A DNA stretch of 64,000 bases, taken from positions 248,001 to 312,000 of the forward strand of contig BQMF02000042.1 in assembly GCA_027922465.2 (NCBI GenBank), read 5' to 3'. A program made the position numbers and the translations under genes. A model generated the notes under the pieces. It worked only from the letters and a program-made list of their open reading frames with translations. It did not search any database and was not told where the DNA came from. Positions 12,901-23,397 of the stretch are shown piece by piece; within the stretch, counting starts at the first letter, position 1; each line of letters opens with the position of its first letter. The DNA comes from Turritopsis dohrnii. Its lineage: Eukaryota; Cnidaria; Hydrozoa; Anthoathecata; Oceaniidae.

Positions 12901-14598
12901 CCTATTTTCTTAGAGAACCGCTCATTCATTTTTCTGAAATTTTACATTTTAGCCACTTATAAAGTAAAGAAAGTGACATAGCCTAATTTTTGAAAAAAAT
13001 TCTGGCTCAGCCGCAGGGCTCTCATCTTATAATCTAAAACCAACAGCAAAAAAAAGTAGTTGTTTTAAGAATTTGATAGTTTTTGCAAAAATCCTGAATA
13101 TCACTTACAGTAATGCAAAATCTAAACATCAAAGTTCTTAAATAGAAATATCAACAAGTGTAAGTATAATTTTACTCCAAAAGTTCAATCTCATCGAAAC
13201 GTATTTTCAATAATCTCGTATATTTTCTGAGCATCACTGATGGCCCCCAAAACACCAGCATCTTTAAATCCATTGCAGATTGACTCACTCTCTCATTTTC
13301 AAAAGTTAGATCGACAACTAACTATGATGAGTGCTTTGAAAAGACAAACAAAACAAATAAAACAACAGATCATAATCAAATGTTTGGTTGGTTCTCCTGA
13401 AATGTTGAAGACTGCGGGACAGAGAGATTTCCTGTCATAATTATTTTTTTCTAAAAGAGGAACGTGGTAAAATTGATGGTATTGTTCAATCAGTTGAATA
13501 TAGACCATCACCTATTTCAGCTGGAGGGTTGGAAATTCCATTCTTCTTAACGTTTAAAAGTCGGCGGTATATAACTCTTACCAAAATGAAGGAGTTTGTA
13601 ACAACACTTTATCCTACAAGTATACTGGCACTGGCACCAAGGAACCGGCAATGTCAGAGTCTTCAGATGATCAATTTTTTTATCACAGAACCCACAGACA
13701 GCGAAGGAGAGGACAGACCAGATCGGTTACAGCCCAAAGATACACAACCTGCTATCACTAAATCAAGATCCGAAAACAACGCACACAATGATCAAGAAAT
13801 TGACAGTGATATCATCAATGCCATTGTCAAAGAAAACAGAATAAAAGAGGTTGCGTAATCGTTTCTAGCGACAGTAGTGGGAGCGATGATGATGAGACCA
13901 TTGAACAAATAAAACAGAAAAGAGTAACCGAAATTGGTGATGAAACACCTGAACTATATCTTACATTGACGAGAGTGAGGTGTGCGAAATCATTATGCTT
14001 CCAAAAGATTGTAGTATGAAAAACGTTTGATAGTTGTTTTTGAAATATATACATCATCTGTAAGTATTAAAAATCTGTGATATATCATTTATATGCATCT
14101 ATTTTCCATTGACTCATAATTTTAGAAATGGCCCAAATTTTTTGTCAGCCTTAATTATTACTCGGCCCTATGTGACTAAATTTTGACGAGGTGACTAAAA
14201 TTAGGGCCAACTAAGTTTTGGGCAGTAAGGTATGTGAATAATTTTCATCAAAAAAGAAAAAGTGTTATACTTGCCAAGCAAAGAATAGAATGGAATACAC
14301 AAATTATTCTTTGAAATAAGAAATCACAAAATATACAAGTCATTAGCCATGAAGTAAAAAAAAATATTCAAGAAACATAATCTTACGAAATGGAATCCTT
14401 GTCAATGACACTTGTAAGATCTGTAACTAAGATTTCTACCTCCCCAACTGTTACATCAACTTCAATAACACGGTTGACTTCAGCTTGGTCAATAAACACA
14501 GTGACACAATCAACAGGACAAGTTTGTACACTAAGTTCTTGTTTATTGACCTTATTAATTTTTTCGAATTCTTCAATAACTTTTTGTGGCTCATCCAT
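3915..14598 (-). CDS. DUF4140/DUF4139 family protein (F37C4.5-type), complete multi-exon gene
   Basis: Exons in transcription order: 14387-14598, 12172-12397, 11141-11352, 10915-11044, 10415-10575, then either 9532-9673 or 8532-8646, then 5359-5598, 4291-4524 and 3915-4127 (TGA). All junctions are GT-AG and in phase, giving 589 or 580 residues, the usual size for the family. The N-terminus is the DUF4140 domain (residues ~20-90: VTVFIDQAEVNRVIEV, then DKDSISVK). A charged coiled coil follows (~100-215). DUF4139 then shows the hallmarks LSYVVSHASWTPLYDVR, STGEDWNDAKLSLSTA, ISRRATIQSDGSGHKVSI, LAGDANVFLDNNF and LGVDPAVKVTY. The biochemical function of this family is not established; bacterial relatives are annotated as mucoidy inhibitor MuiA-like. 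No signal peptide is seen, so it is probably cytosolic. The donor after exon 5 (GTTTGG) is weak. Introns contain the transposable elements and duplications listed separately. Confidence 0.9.
4592..4705. repeat. Short tandem repeat, ~30-45 bp units
   Basis: The phrase TAACAGTCATGAATCCAGT occurs three times in about 110 bases. The last two copies are followed by AGACAAGATACAACACTTGA. It lies in an intron of the DUF4139 gene, just 5' of exon 4291-4524 in transcript order. Confidence 0.8.
5892..8324. repeat. Tandem duplication, two ~1.21 kb units
   Basis: Unit 1 is about 5892-7103 and unit 2 about 7104-8324, with a period of 1212 bases. Both begin GAACAAGATGCCCTACCGGG and end near CAGTAAGATGAAAAA. 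They are almost identical by eye, differing by scattered substitutions and small indels. The pair sits in the intron between alternative exon 6B and exon 5359-5598 of the DUF4139 gene. The ORFs inside are repeated in both units, contain no recognisable domain, and look non-coding. The near identity suggests a recent duplication or gene-conversion-maintained copies. Confidence 0.9.
8331..8422. repeat. Direct repeat, 46 bp x 2
   Basis: Two perfect copies of a 46-base unit beginning ACGGACGATCGTAAAG lie directly after the 1.2 kb duplication and about 110 bases from exon 6B. This looks like a second, smaller duplication event at the same unstable place. Confidence 0.85.
8532..8646 (-). CDS. Alternative exon 6B of the DUF4139 gene
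   Basis: This 115-nt exon is flanked by AAACAG and GTAACC, with phase 2 entry and phase 0 exit like exon 6A. It encodes 38 full codons, begins RTSFPKMM and ends YGFYEESSLPVAM, matching the SLPVA end of 6A. Its length is not a multiple of three, and neither is the sum of the two (257). Including both or neither would therefore break the frame; using exactly one keeps it. This is the signature of mutually exclusive splicing. Confidence 0.72.
9532..9673 (-). CDS. Alternative exon 6A of the DUF4139 gene
   Basis: This 142-nt exon is flanked by TTTTTAG and GTACTC. It accepts a codon begun by two bases of exon 5 and ends exactly on a codon boundary. It encodes 47 full codons that start basic (RGGFSFRKHKK) and end acidic (SGSEDEEASLPVAE). 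It occupies the variable loop of DUF4139 between the TGEDW motif and the SRRATIQSDG motif. Exon 6B at 8532-8646 has the same phases and the same SLPVA ending. Confidence 0.75.
11434..11851. mobile_element. Interspersed repeat / MITE-like element, copy 1
   Basis: The ends are imperfect inverted repeats around TTTTTTTATAAG and its complement. The interior repeats phrases such as TGTTCTTATTTT and GAGCCTCAGGTTGTTCTTAT. The inner right half (about 11700-11850) matches 14890-15050 closely in the same orientation, so this is a dispersed family. It has no coding capacity. It lies in an intron of the DUF4139 gene. Confidence 0.65.
12536..14230. mobile_element. 1.7 kb inverted-repeat DNA transposon with TA target duplication
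   Basis: The left end reads CCTTAACAGCCAAAACTTAG and the complement of the right end reads CCTTACTGCCCAAAACTTAG. Both are bounded by TA (12534-12535 and 14231-14232). Each end also carries a subterminal palindrome built from GGCCCTAA/TTAGGGCC and GTGACTAAATTTTG boxes. It sits in intron 1 of the DUF4139 gene. The interior has plus-strand gene-like fragments (13240-13920) but no recognisable transposase. A shorter element with the same architecture lies at 43790-44264. The TA duplication would fit the IS630-Tc1-mariner superfamily, though the terminal bases are not the usual CAGT. Confidence 0.75.
13240..13920 (+). pseudogene. Degenerate ORF fragments inside the 1.7 kb element
   Basis: Two adjacent plus-strand open frames lie in different frames. 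Codons at 13240-13440 encode a Gln/Lys-rich stretch. From about 13445 to 13858 a second frame includes DGIVQSVEYRPSPISAGGLE and IPFFLTFKSRRYITLTKMKE, then a Ser/Asp-rich acidic tail. A change of frame at the T-run near 13441 and a stop at 13858, followed by more acidic coding-like sequence, suggest a decayed or spliced gene. I do not recognise the family. It could be the element's own gene or captured host sequence. Confidence 0.35.
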
Positions 14599-14889
14599 AT
14601 TTGACTTTCATCAGGCTAAAAGAGAAATATATTTGTGTCATATTTTAATTGGATTTCTGCACAAGCAAGAATTTTTGTTGGTTGTTTTTGGTTCACTGGA
14701 GAGAGAGAGAGACTAGATGGCATATTTTTCAAGGAAGATATTTTTTGGTTTTTAGATGATAAATGTTTAGCAAAACTAGATAAAGATTTGGGTATTGACT
14801 TTGCATATGATTCAAGCAAGAAATTGATTGAAATTTTATTGAAGCAATTCCAAATGCTTGAGTTTTTACTGAAGGTTGATATTCAAATC

Positions 14890-15052
14890 ATGAGTTGCTC
14901 TTATCGTGAATTGTTCTTATTTTATAAGAAAATTCAGGCTTGGGCTGTTCTTAATTTTTGAAACATTGATTTACGCCTCAGGTTGTTCTTATTTTGTTCT
15001 TATTTTTTGACAAATTTAGGCTTGTGTTCTTATAAAATTGTTCTTGTATAAA
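14890..15052. mobile_element. Interspersed repeat / MITE-like element, copy 2
   Basis: About 160 bases match the right half of the 11434-11851 element in the same orientation, including GGCTGTTCTTAATTTTTGA and the TTCTTATAAAA end. It is truncated on the left and has no coding potential. Confidence 0.65.
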
Positions 15053-15059
15053 AGAAGCA

Positions 15060-15480
15060 TGTATATACTACCAAAATTTAACAGATTAGTGTCATCAGCA
15101 AAGTGGTAGACTTCAGAGTTAGGAACGGCTAGGTGTAAGTCATTAATACACAACAGAAAGAGCAATGGGCCAAGGAACGAGCCTTGGGGAACACCATAGG
15201 TAGTAAATTTGAGGATAAATTAGACAGAGAGACAAATTGTTATCGAAGAAAGGTATGACCTAAACCCAAGGTTAGCAATGCTACGGATACCATGTAATAA
15301 GAAAGTTTATGACAGTATTGCATGATTAACATCAAAAGTTTTCTGTATATAAGTCAACGAACAACCCACAGGCAAACTGACCAGAGTCAAAAGAGTTTGG
15401 TATGCACTGGTTTATGTTAATGAGACCATGATCAGTCGAGTGACCCTTCCTAAAGCCAAACCAAGGCCGTTGGAGCCGGG
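15060..15480 (-). mobile_element. Decayed non-LTR retrotransposon (reverse transcriptase fragment)
   Basis: On the minus strand the sequence reads, with stops and frame changes, FGFRKGHSTDH, then SFDSGQFACGLFVDLY, then YGVPQGSFLGPLLFLLCIND and YHFADDTNLLNF. These are the ordered motifs of a LINE reverse transcriptase; the FADD motif is the catalytic box. Several in-frame stops show it is dead. It is a different family from the LINE at 55-59 kb, as the motif neighbours differ. No endonuclease or 3' end was found. Confidence 0.85.
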
Positions 15481-18014
15481 GGCAGAGGGGGTATGTACCC
15501 CTCCAATAATTTTCAGAAACTTAAAAGTGCTTTTTTCCCATTTTGTGATGAAGGCTTTTTCGGCAGGAAAGTTTTTTTTTCTGAAAATTTATACTCAAAT
15601 AGGGAACCTCCACTGTGATAACCGCACTTAAGAAGCCTATAATAACTTTAATTTTAAGCAATCTGTGGTTCTGGTGAAGGCCCAAAATTGCAAAGTTTCT
15701 CAGACCCCACTTGGGAAACTTACAGTGCCTCCCCAAGACCCCCAGCTGGGATTTTTACTTCGTGAAAATGGATTGTGCCCTTTGGACACTTTGCCCCTCC
15801 AAAGTTAAAGACCTTCCGACGGCCCTACTGATGTGTGTAATTGTATTTTTCAAGGAATTTTTAAAGTTGAGAATTATATACATCATTTTTTTGAAAAGTT
15901 TCTTTATGTTAGAGAGAAGAGAGATTGGACAGATAACTACTTCATGAGAGGATCCCTTATTTTTTTAAAAATGGTGTATACTGTAACCGCAAAGAAATTT
16001 TGAGGGCAGAAAATGAAAAGAGATTAAGGTTAGAGAAATCCTTGAGCCTGTTTTTGTCATTTATATCTTTTTATTCATGTTTTGAAAACTTACCAATAAA
16101 CAAGATGTTATTATGATGCTCTTACAATGATTATGATTGATTACCTAATCTATGAACCAAAACAATCTATGGTTATATATTTCAGAAAAATATATAATTA
16201 CAGGACTTGCATATAACATTTTTTGTTTTTATTTGACTTGATAAGGCAGATTTTTAACAATGAGTAATCAGTGCTTCTACACTCAAATTTTCATGTTTAA
16301 ACCGCCAATCCCCTTTGGTTAATATCAAGTAGCAATGAAAACACACAAAATCCTATTATGATACAAAACTAGATAGCTAGAGCTAGAGTGAAATTTGTTG
16401 AGTGCCTAAAATAAATCATCATAAACAATGACAATAAAATACTTAATAGACTACTTAAGTTTCTTTTTTCATTTTGAAAAGAAATTGACTTTTTGCCAAA
16501 AAATACTCTTGTTTTACACCGTCAAATCACAAGTTCGATTTTTATTTATTTTTTGCTGATTTTGGAGAATGAGCTGGGGCGCTATTTTTGCTGATTGAAT
16601 TTATTACCACCGCCCAGTTTTCCATTCGACCACCTGAAATACCCTAGGTTTCTTTCCAACCTCAACCCTGGGTCTATCTTTTTGTCTTTTTTTCGATATA
16701 CAACGGCGGCAAAGAAGACCTCTGCTGCCGACGGAACGCCGAGCACGTCTAGTTGATTAATCAAGATTTCATTGATTTGATTTATGAAGGTTATCAACAG
16801 ACATTCTTGAAAATATAATGAAGGAGGGAAGATTGCAAAAGCCATGCATAGCGTGGTGTTGTGATTTTATCGATGTATCAATGGTAGTGCTGTGGTTTAT
16901 TTTAGAGATCACATTATCAGTAACCAGTATAAAGATTGGACAAAACTAGAAAATAGCCAGAAAATTGGATGATTTATACCTTTTGTCACACTGTTCACTT
17001 ACTGCACCTCTGCTCACTTTCTGTGCAAAAAAGTCGTGTGAATCAGCCTTTTTTATTTGCATTGAGTGTATCCAACATCTTTCATAGATTGAACGATTAT
17101 GATTTTGCGTGATTTCGATTTAAACAAGGCAAAGGAAGTGACGTAATTCACGAATAGTTCTATCATCGGTCTGAAAAGTCATGAAAGTAGACCTTTCTCA
17201 AATTTCTGTTTAATTAATACATAGTAATTATCAAGTTTCGCCTCGTTTTGGTGTATACTATCTATATTACTAATAGCATATCTTCATTACCTAAATTACT
17301 TGTTATTTCTATCCCACTACTCTACGGGATAATAAAATTTTTAAAATGAGACCATATATTACTTAATACATAACAACGTTTGATCAGAAATTTGACGGCA
17401 GAGTATTGGTTTGTCAATATGATAAAATATATCGTGATGTATAGTTTCTTTACGAAGAATCTCCTCGATAAATAAAAGATTTTGTGTGCATGAAATGCTT
17501 TGAGGAGAGCGTCTCTTTTGTTAAACACATGATGATGCAAGTCGTAATTAGATGAGGTTGTTAGTGATATAAGTCTCCCACAACAAGTAATGGAGTACTT
17601 TTTCCCTGTATCATATAAAACTACGAAGTCCTTTGAGGGACTTTTTGCCGTAACACAGGTGGCAATGCAAAAGATGAGACTCATCTTAAGGACGATATTA
17701 TAAGTGCATTCATGGAACAAAGTTATATGAAAACAAAGAATAAATCATAGTCTATAATTCATTCACATACACGTAAATTTTCTACGTAAGACAGAAAATT
17801 CAATCCGTTCTTTCACTTGCCGTCGCTTTTTTTCGTAGCTAAACATGCGAACATCCTCACATATGTATGTTAACCCTTACGTGTGTGACATCAACCCCTA
17901 TTCCTACCCTATTCTCAATAACTGTACTCCTTATAAAATGATTGGAGTGCATAATATAAAAATAGCTGAGAGAAATTGAGAATTGAGGAATTATCTTTTG
18001 TGTACATAAGAAAT
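15481..18014. other. Intergenic, nothing recognised
   Basis: Long AT-rich interval. Scattered ORFs of 60-132 codons occur, the longest on the minus strand at 17322-17720, which has a hydrophobic start but no recognisable domain and an AT-driven composition. I saw no transposon ends. Confidence 0.45.
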
Positions 18015-18932
18015 AGTTTATATGGTCGAACTTTCGCCTTGTCTAATGTAAATCAATTGACTTGTATCAGGGAGGGATTCGGGTCATAAATCACCGTCCG
18101 TTTCGGTCGTTGGTTTTATCCGTTCGTTTCGGGCGTTCGTGCGATTGGTTGGTGGTTTTGGTCGTTGGTTCAAGGAGTTTGTTGCGCAATTGATCGCTCT
18201 CTCGTATATTTTTTTCGCATCAACGACTTATCTGATTATTTTAGATAATCGACCCTCAGTATCTCCTTCATTTCCATAAACAAGTATGGTTACAAAGTTT
18301 ACCGGCAACATGAACGAGTTTAACAACTGTCTCTTTAAGTCTGTCCAATATACGAGTTGCACTCCTTGCTGGTCACACTGAGGCAAATAATCTAATCTAA
18401 TCTAATCAATCAATCAATATAAAAATTCAACCAAATGAGCAATCATTTCATAAACAGATGCGTAATGTGGAGTCAGTTTTGAATATAGATTCTGGTGCAT
18501 TGTGTCGTGAGAAAATCGCACTTATTGATAAAAAATCAAAGTACATTTTAGAATTTTAATCTAATCTGAAAATTACCATAAGTGAAGGTGTCCCACTAAT
18601 AGCTGCCTTATTTTCTCTACTTTTTTTTTTTGTTTTTTTAACTCTTTCAATCTTCTGTATTTTTAAAGGACTTTCTCACTAAATCAAACAAACGAACACT
18701 TAAAAGTAAAGGAAAGAAAAAATCAACGACCAATTGTACGAACGCCTGAAACCAACGATCAATTGCGCGAACGGCTAAAACCAACGCCCGAACGGACGAC
18801 GACTTATGACCAGGATCCCCCCCTGATAGACCTGCGATTAGGATTGTCAATACTTTTACTTTTGCAAGAGTTTTCATAAGTACAGGCCATTAGATTTACA
18901 TTAGACAAAGCAAAAGTTCGACCATATAAACT
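18015..18932. mobile_element. Foldback element with nested inverted repeats
   Basis: The outer arms at 18015-18054 and 18893-18932 are inverted copies (AGTTTATATGGTCGAAC, then GTCTAATGTAAATC). Inside, a second pair begins TATCAGGGAGGGAT at 18065 and is complementary to the block ending CCCTGATA at 18828. That pair shares GGTCATAAATC-, CGTCCGTT- and GTTGGTTTTA-type phrases. There is no coding potential. The nesting suggests one inverted-repeat element inserted into another, or a composite foldback transposon. Confidence 0.75.
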
Positions 18933-19905
18933 GCACTTAACATGTACATTTGTGATTATTTTTTGGTTGTAATGTACGTTTTTATGAACTTTTGTTAATG
19001 GTAATTACTGATACGATAACCGAATATACATTTTTGTTTTGAATTTGTTTTTAAAAACATCATCACTGAAGAGTTGACATGAGGTCGACGAAAATATTTT
19101 GATGTAACGGTAACTGTATTTTTTAAGCAAATAGAATGACAAAAACAAAACTAAGAAGAATCAAAAAAAGTCTATTTGCTTGGGATGAAATTAACCAAAA
19201 TAATTGATATTTAAAAAAAATCTAGGAAAGAACAGAAACAAACTCTTGGGATGTGGTTTGCAACAAAAGGGAATATAAATTAAAACGCGTGGATTCTTTA
19301 CTATTTGGACTGGTCACGACATTTTGATAAACAATCAGGTTGTACTGCATTTTCCAAGTCAAAAGAATTACGTGAAAATCTCGCTGCGGAAAAAGTGACG
19401 AAAATATTTTCCCCAATGAAGTTTTCTTCAATAAGGTACGTTGTTTCGTACAGAAAGTCATAAATACCTTCGTGATCGCTCTTTAAAACAACTGATAAAG
19501 ATCTCTGGATCGCAGCTTGTGAAAAGTTTTCTAAAACAATATGAATAAAACATTATAGATGAATTCAAATTTTAAGGCAAATGTTTTACATTATAGACTT
19601 TTTTGGTGCATATAAGATGAGATTATTACATATCTGTTTATGATTTAATTCATAAGTGAATTACGAATTCGCAACATTAGTGGTATCTAGTGAAAGTTAA
19701 ACATCTAAATGAAGCTATAAAAAATGACTTTTTTTTCATTATCTTTCATTCATGGTGTGGTCTACCAAAATGTATGCATTTAAAAATAATCAATAAACTA
19801 GCAAGATAAAAGAAAACAGTAAAGTTACATGAATGTTTTAGCATCCCCGCTGTTGAAATCAGGAGTGATCAATTTCAATTCGATTTTGTAATTTATTTTA
19901 TTGAA
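18933..19905. other. Upstream flank of the EGF membrane protein gene
   Basis: No confident gene. A 90-codon open stretch on the minus strand (about 19230-19530) has a plausible acceptor (TTTTAG) and a terminal stop. It has no recognisable domain and no partner exons, so I leave it uncalled. The promoter of the downstream plus-strand gene should lie here. Confidence 0.4.
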
Positions 19906-22086
19906 ATGGATTGCAGCAGACATTGGATTATGCAGTTATGGATTGGGACGTGTTTTGTAGGTAAGACATATTTGCTAATAAGAGTTTTTAAAAAAAAGAA
20001 AATGTAGCAAGCTTTCTATCGGAATAAAAACAGCAATGCAAACTGAAGGAGTGTCTACATACAAGGAGAAAATAATCATTCAGGCAAAGCGAGGGAGCTC
20101 GTTTAGTTTTATAAAATTACACTTACAAAATATTTAAAAAAAGAAATGCATTAGACTCCCGACAAACTGAGCAGCAATTTCCACATAACGAACAGTTTGG
20201 TTCACATATCCAGCGCTCATGCAACAATGTTGATTACAATCAATGAAAATCACGTGACTTGTTCCAACCCGATTTGCCAGGATGTTTTAAATCATCTAGG
20301 TGAACCGAATCACCCAAGTTTCTCCTTGCATACATAAAAATAAACCAGGATTCCAAAACCACTTTTTTTACATTTTAGTATCCATGGAGATGTCGAGCTG
20401 TTTGCCAAATCCATGCCAAAATGGTGGTATTTGCGGAAATAGAGGAAGTATCTATTCTTGTACCTGTCGTGTTCATTACATTGGGAAAAAATGTGCTTTC
20501 GACAAAAGTAAGAAATCTACGTGTCCCCGTACAGTATATTTGTCTAGTGCAGAACCAATTACGGTTTTACTTTACGCTTGCAATCGAGATGGCTGGAATA
20601 TAGACTAAATAAACCTTAAGTTTAGAAGCCAGGCTCTGAATATTATGAAAAGTTTGAGTAACAAAAACAATTTTCGTGACAATCACTTTCGTACAGTTTT
20701 TATTTTCATAATTCTGTTTCGCTCTTAGGAAAATATACGGTCGCGGTCATTATAGAGCTCAATTCAAAAATTGTAAGACTAATTGTTTATTTACGTATTT
20801 ACTTTAATAAAGTAAACATTACGTCACTAGCCAGTTTCTTATCGATAACCTTATACAGTCGACTCTCGCAATCTGGAACTGGAGAATCAAGGGACCGGGT
20901 AAAATATTCGAGATTTAGCGCGACTTCGAGATGATAAAATTTATAGCATGTTGTAATTACCGACGGGACCAAGGTTTTCGTTCGAGATAGTGGGAAGTTG
21001 GAGATGTTGGAGATGTTGGAGATAACGAGAGTCAACTATACTCACATAAGACCATATAATGTCCCATTGGTCATAAGACCATATAATGTTCCATTTGGTT
21101 TAAAGTCTATGTGTCGGAACTTTTTTTATTTTGACAGGCCTGTCCATATGGTTTGAAACCATGAAGAATGATATGAATGTCTAACTTTCAGTGAAACTCG
21201 TTTTAGATAACTACAGATGGCGTCACTCGATTAATTATAGATGCAATAAATGAGTTCTGCATCTTACCTCTCTCCAATTGCACCATGGTTAGGTATGAGA
21301 AACGTGATAAATCGAGGTAAGTGTCACTTCTTTTCGAGCATCGACAATAAAACAATGAGAAATACAATGAACATTTTCTCCTTTTATACTTCTTACAGTA
21401 ATGTAATACCATTCGGGTATTTTTGGCCAAGCCAAGTTTATCTGGATGAAGACAGTACAATTTTCTATCCTGGAGATTCTATCAAAACCAAGTTTTTTGT
21501 TGTTGGAATGAGAGGCTACCAAGCTGAGTATATCATGCGTCCAGAAGTCATCATGAAAGCTTTACTTCATTCTAAGTGGACTGTTAAATCAACCAATCAC
21601 GATCAGAAAGCGGACAACTTAGGAGAGAAACTAACCAAAATTCTTTTACCGTCTATAATAGGTGTTTGCTTACTTTTTGGAGCTACTTTAGTACTGTGGA
21701 AAAGGTAAGTGTCACATCCATCAAGTTCGCAAAACTTCAGAAAGAACGCGTTTTACTATTGTGTTAATATTGGTTCTAAGACAATACAAGCCCTAAACCT
21801 AACCCTTACCCTAACACTAACTCGATTTTCAGGGGGTGAATTATATTGTTATTATAATGTTATTTTCAGTCGAAAGTACAGGAAGAGATCGGAATCAGAA
21901 ACATTAAATGACAACACGATACATGTGGCGGAGAGCGTCGAAACATCCAATAGGGCAACTCAAGTCGTTTATTGGAGACCAGAAATGGACAGCAGGACTC
22001 CTCCACCGTATATGTCTAAAGAACAGTACGCTGAAATAAGGAATGGAATTGGTGATCCTCCACCACCATATCACACTGTTGTTTAG
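19906..22086 (+). CDS. Single-pass membrane protein with EGF domain and PPPY tail
   Basis: Exons: 19906-19960, 20379-20507, 20729-20772, 21207-21316, 21399-21704 and 21870-22086 (TAG). All are GT-AG and close in phase to 286 residues. Residues 1-18 look like a signal peptide. Residues ~26-58 form an EGF domain (CLPNPCQNGGIC ... CTC ... GKKC). Residues ~60-190 are an ectodomain I do not recognise, with YTVAVIIELNSK, DGVTRLIIDAINEFCI and FGYFWPSQVYLDEDS. A transmembrane segment follows (~193-212, ILLPSIIGVCLLFGATLVLW), then a basic stop-transfer stretch. The cytoplasmic tail has two proline-rich WW-binding motifs (TPPPYM, PPPPYHTVV) and ends in TVV, a class I PDZ-ligand pattern. It is likely a cell-surface receptor or adhesion protein coupled to WW/PDZ or Nedd4-type partners (inference). 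It is convergent with the LRR-protease gene. Confidence 0.85.
20856..21038. mobile_element. Short mariner-like MITE in an EGF-gene intron
   Basis: The left end CAGTCGACTCTCGCAATCT and the complement of the right end (TAGTTGACTCTCGTTATCT) are inverted repeats flanked by TA. The interior carries GTTCGAGATAGTGG-type phrases. At 183 bases it is non-autonomous. It belongs to the same broad type as 39487-40165. Confidence 0.75.
21791..21822 (+). repeat. Short telomere-like CCCTAA tract
   Basis: CCCTAAACCTAACCCTTACC followed by CTAACACTAAC is a degenerate run of about five CCCTAA-type units. It lies in the last intron of the EGF membrane protein gene. It may be an interstitial telomeric remnant or chance. 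Confidence 0.5.
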
Positions 22087-23397
22087 ATGGGTGGCAAATA
22101 TTTCCATGGATACCGAGGAATATCAGATCTGCTGTCAACATTTTCGTCATGACACGAGGCAGTCCAAGCAAATGCGGAAGGAAGACATTCGAAAAGTTTT
22201 CGAATATCTTTCATACTCTATAGACTCTACAGAATATCTTTTAGAAAGTCTTCACTATTTTAGAACTTCTTTTCTTTTCAATTGAAACTTATAGATTTTC
22301 CATTAGGGTGGAGTCATCATTTTAGCTGACTTTAACTCACTACGTTCGTAGCAGCTTATTGTCTTCACATATAATTTATTTATTTATTCGTTTATTTATT
22401 TACAGAAAAAAGTTGATTCAACCATTGAACTACTGATGTCAGCCGAAAGTCCTTTGTTTTGTTTTTTTTTTTGATCGAATTAGGGTTTCTTATAATTGAT
22501 TTCATAATCAAGTAATCATCCTGAACAGTAATGAAAAGCAAAAACAAAACTAATTCATCAAAGCGAGGCGAGGTTGGATACTTTGACGGAATATTGGCGT
22601 TTAAACTGAAATTCGGGAACCTGTGTATGTTTCGCGGAATCTAAAACCAGGGTAGAATGATTATCCGTTTTCCAAATCCCCAAATGTTAATGAAACCGAA
22701 GTAATATGGTTGTTCGCCATATTGGGTTAGTTAGCTGTAGCTTTGTATACTTTTACATACCTGTATCATCGTGCATAGATATTACTTTGGATTGTACTTG
22801 AAACTTGAAATGAGTTTCTACCACTTTCAAATAGCTTGGTAGCGATCTATTAACACGGTCTTTCGACAAAAGTTCAGAAAAGGTCTCAACACGCTCGTAC
22901 GATTTTTAAAAAACAAAAGGTTTGGTTCGATTAAACTTCAGGTAAATAGCGAAAAGGTTGAATAATTTCTGCGAATGAGCGATTGATATCTAAGAGGTTG
23001 AGCGGTTGCCGTCAATAAAGCCTCTGCATCCCAAATTATATGATTTTAAATATTCAGTAAATTCACAGGAGCCTTCTTAAGAAAAGGGAATTCCACGCCA
23101 ATTCGCGAAAAAAACTATATGCCCAGTTTTAAGACGTCTACAGATGATATATGGACGAATTTTCCTGCGTCTTATCACTGAAGTTTTTGTAGCAGATCTT
23201 CGTATATATGTTTACTATAGGGAGATTTCGAAGATTCAGAAGGTACAGGTTATTAATGCTATAATTTGTCGGTTGATATTTACAAAGATTAAAACTGTCA
23301 GTCGTACACGCTTCATTATCGCTAGATTTATATATATAAAAAGTTATGTAAAAATAATAAATATTTAAAAATAAATATATAGTGCCGCATCAGATAT
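22087..23397. other. Tail-to-tail intergenic spacer
   Basis: This is the 1.3 kb between the stop codons of the EGF membrane protein gene (plus) and the LRR-protease gene (minus). It should hold both 3' untranslated regions and polyadenylation sites; AT-rich runs resembling AATAAA variants occur near 23360-23390. No coding sequence is recognised. Confidence 0.5.

Noticed and set aside
17322..17720. 132-codon minus-strand ORF with a hydrophobic start
   Set aside because: No recognisable domain, no splice partners, and AT-driven composition typical of chance ORFs in this window.
19222..19530. 90-codon minus-strand exon candidate
   Set aside because: Acceptor and stop look plausible, but no domain and no in-phase upstream exon; upstream DNA belongs to the EGF gene on the other strand.
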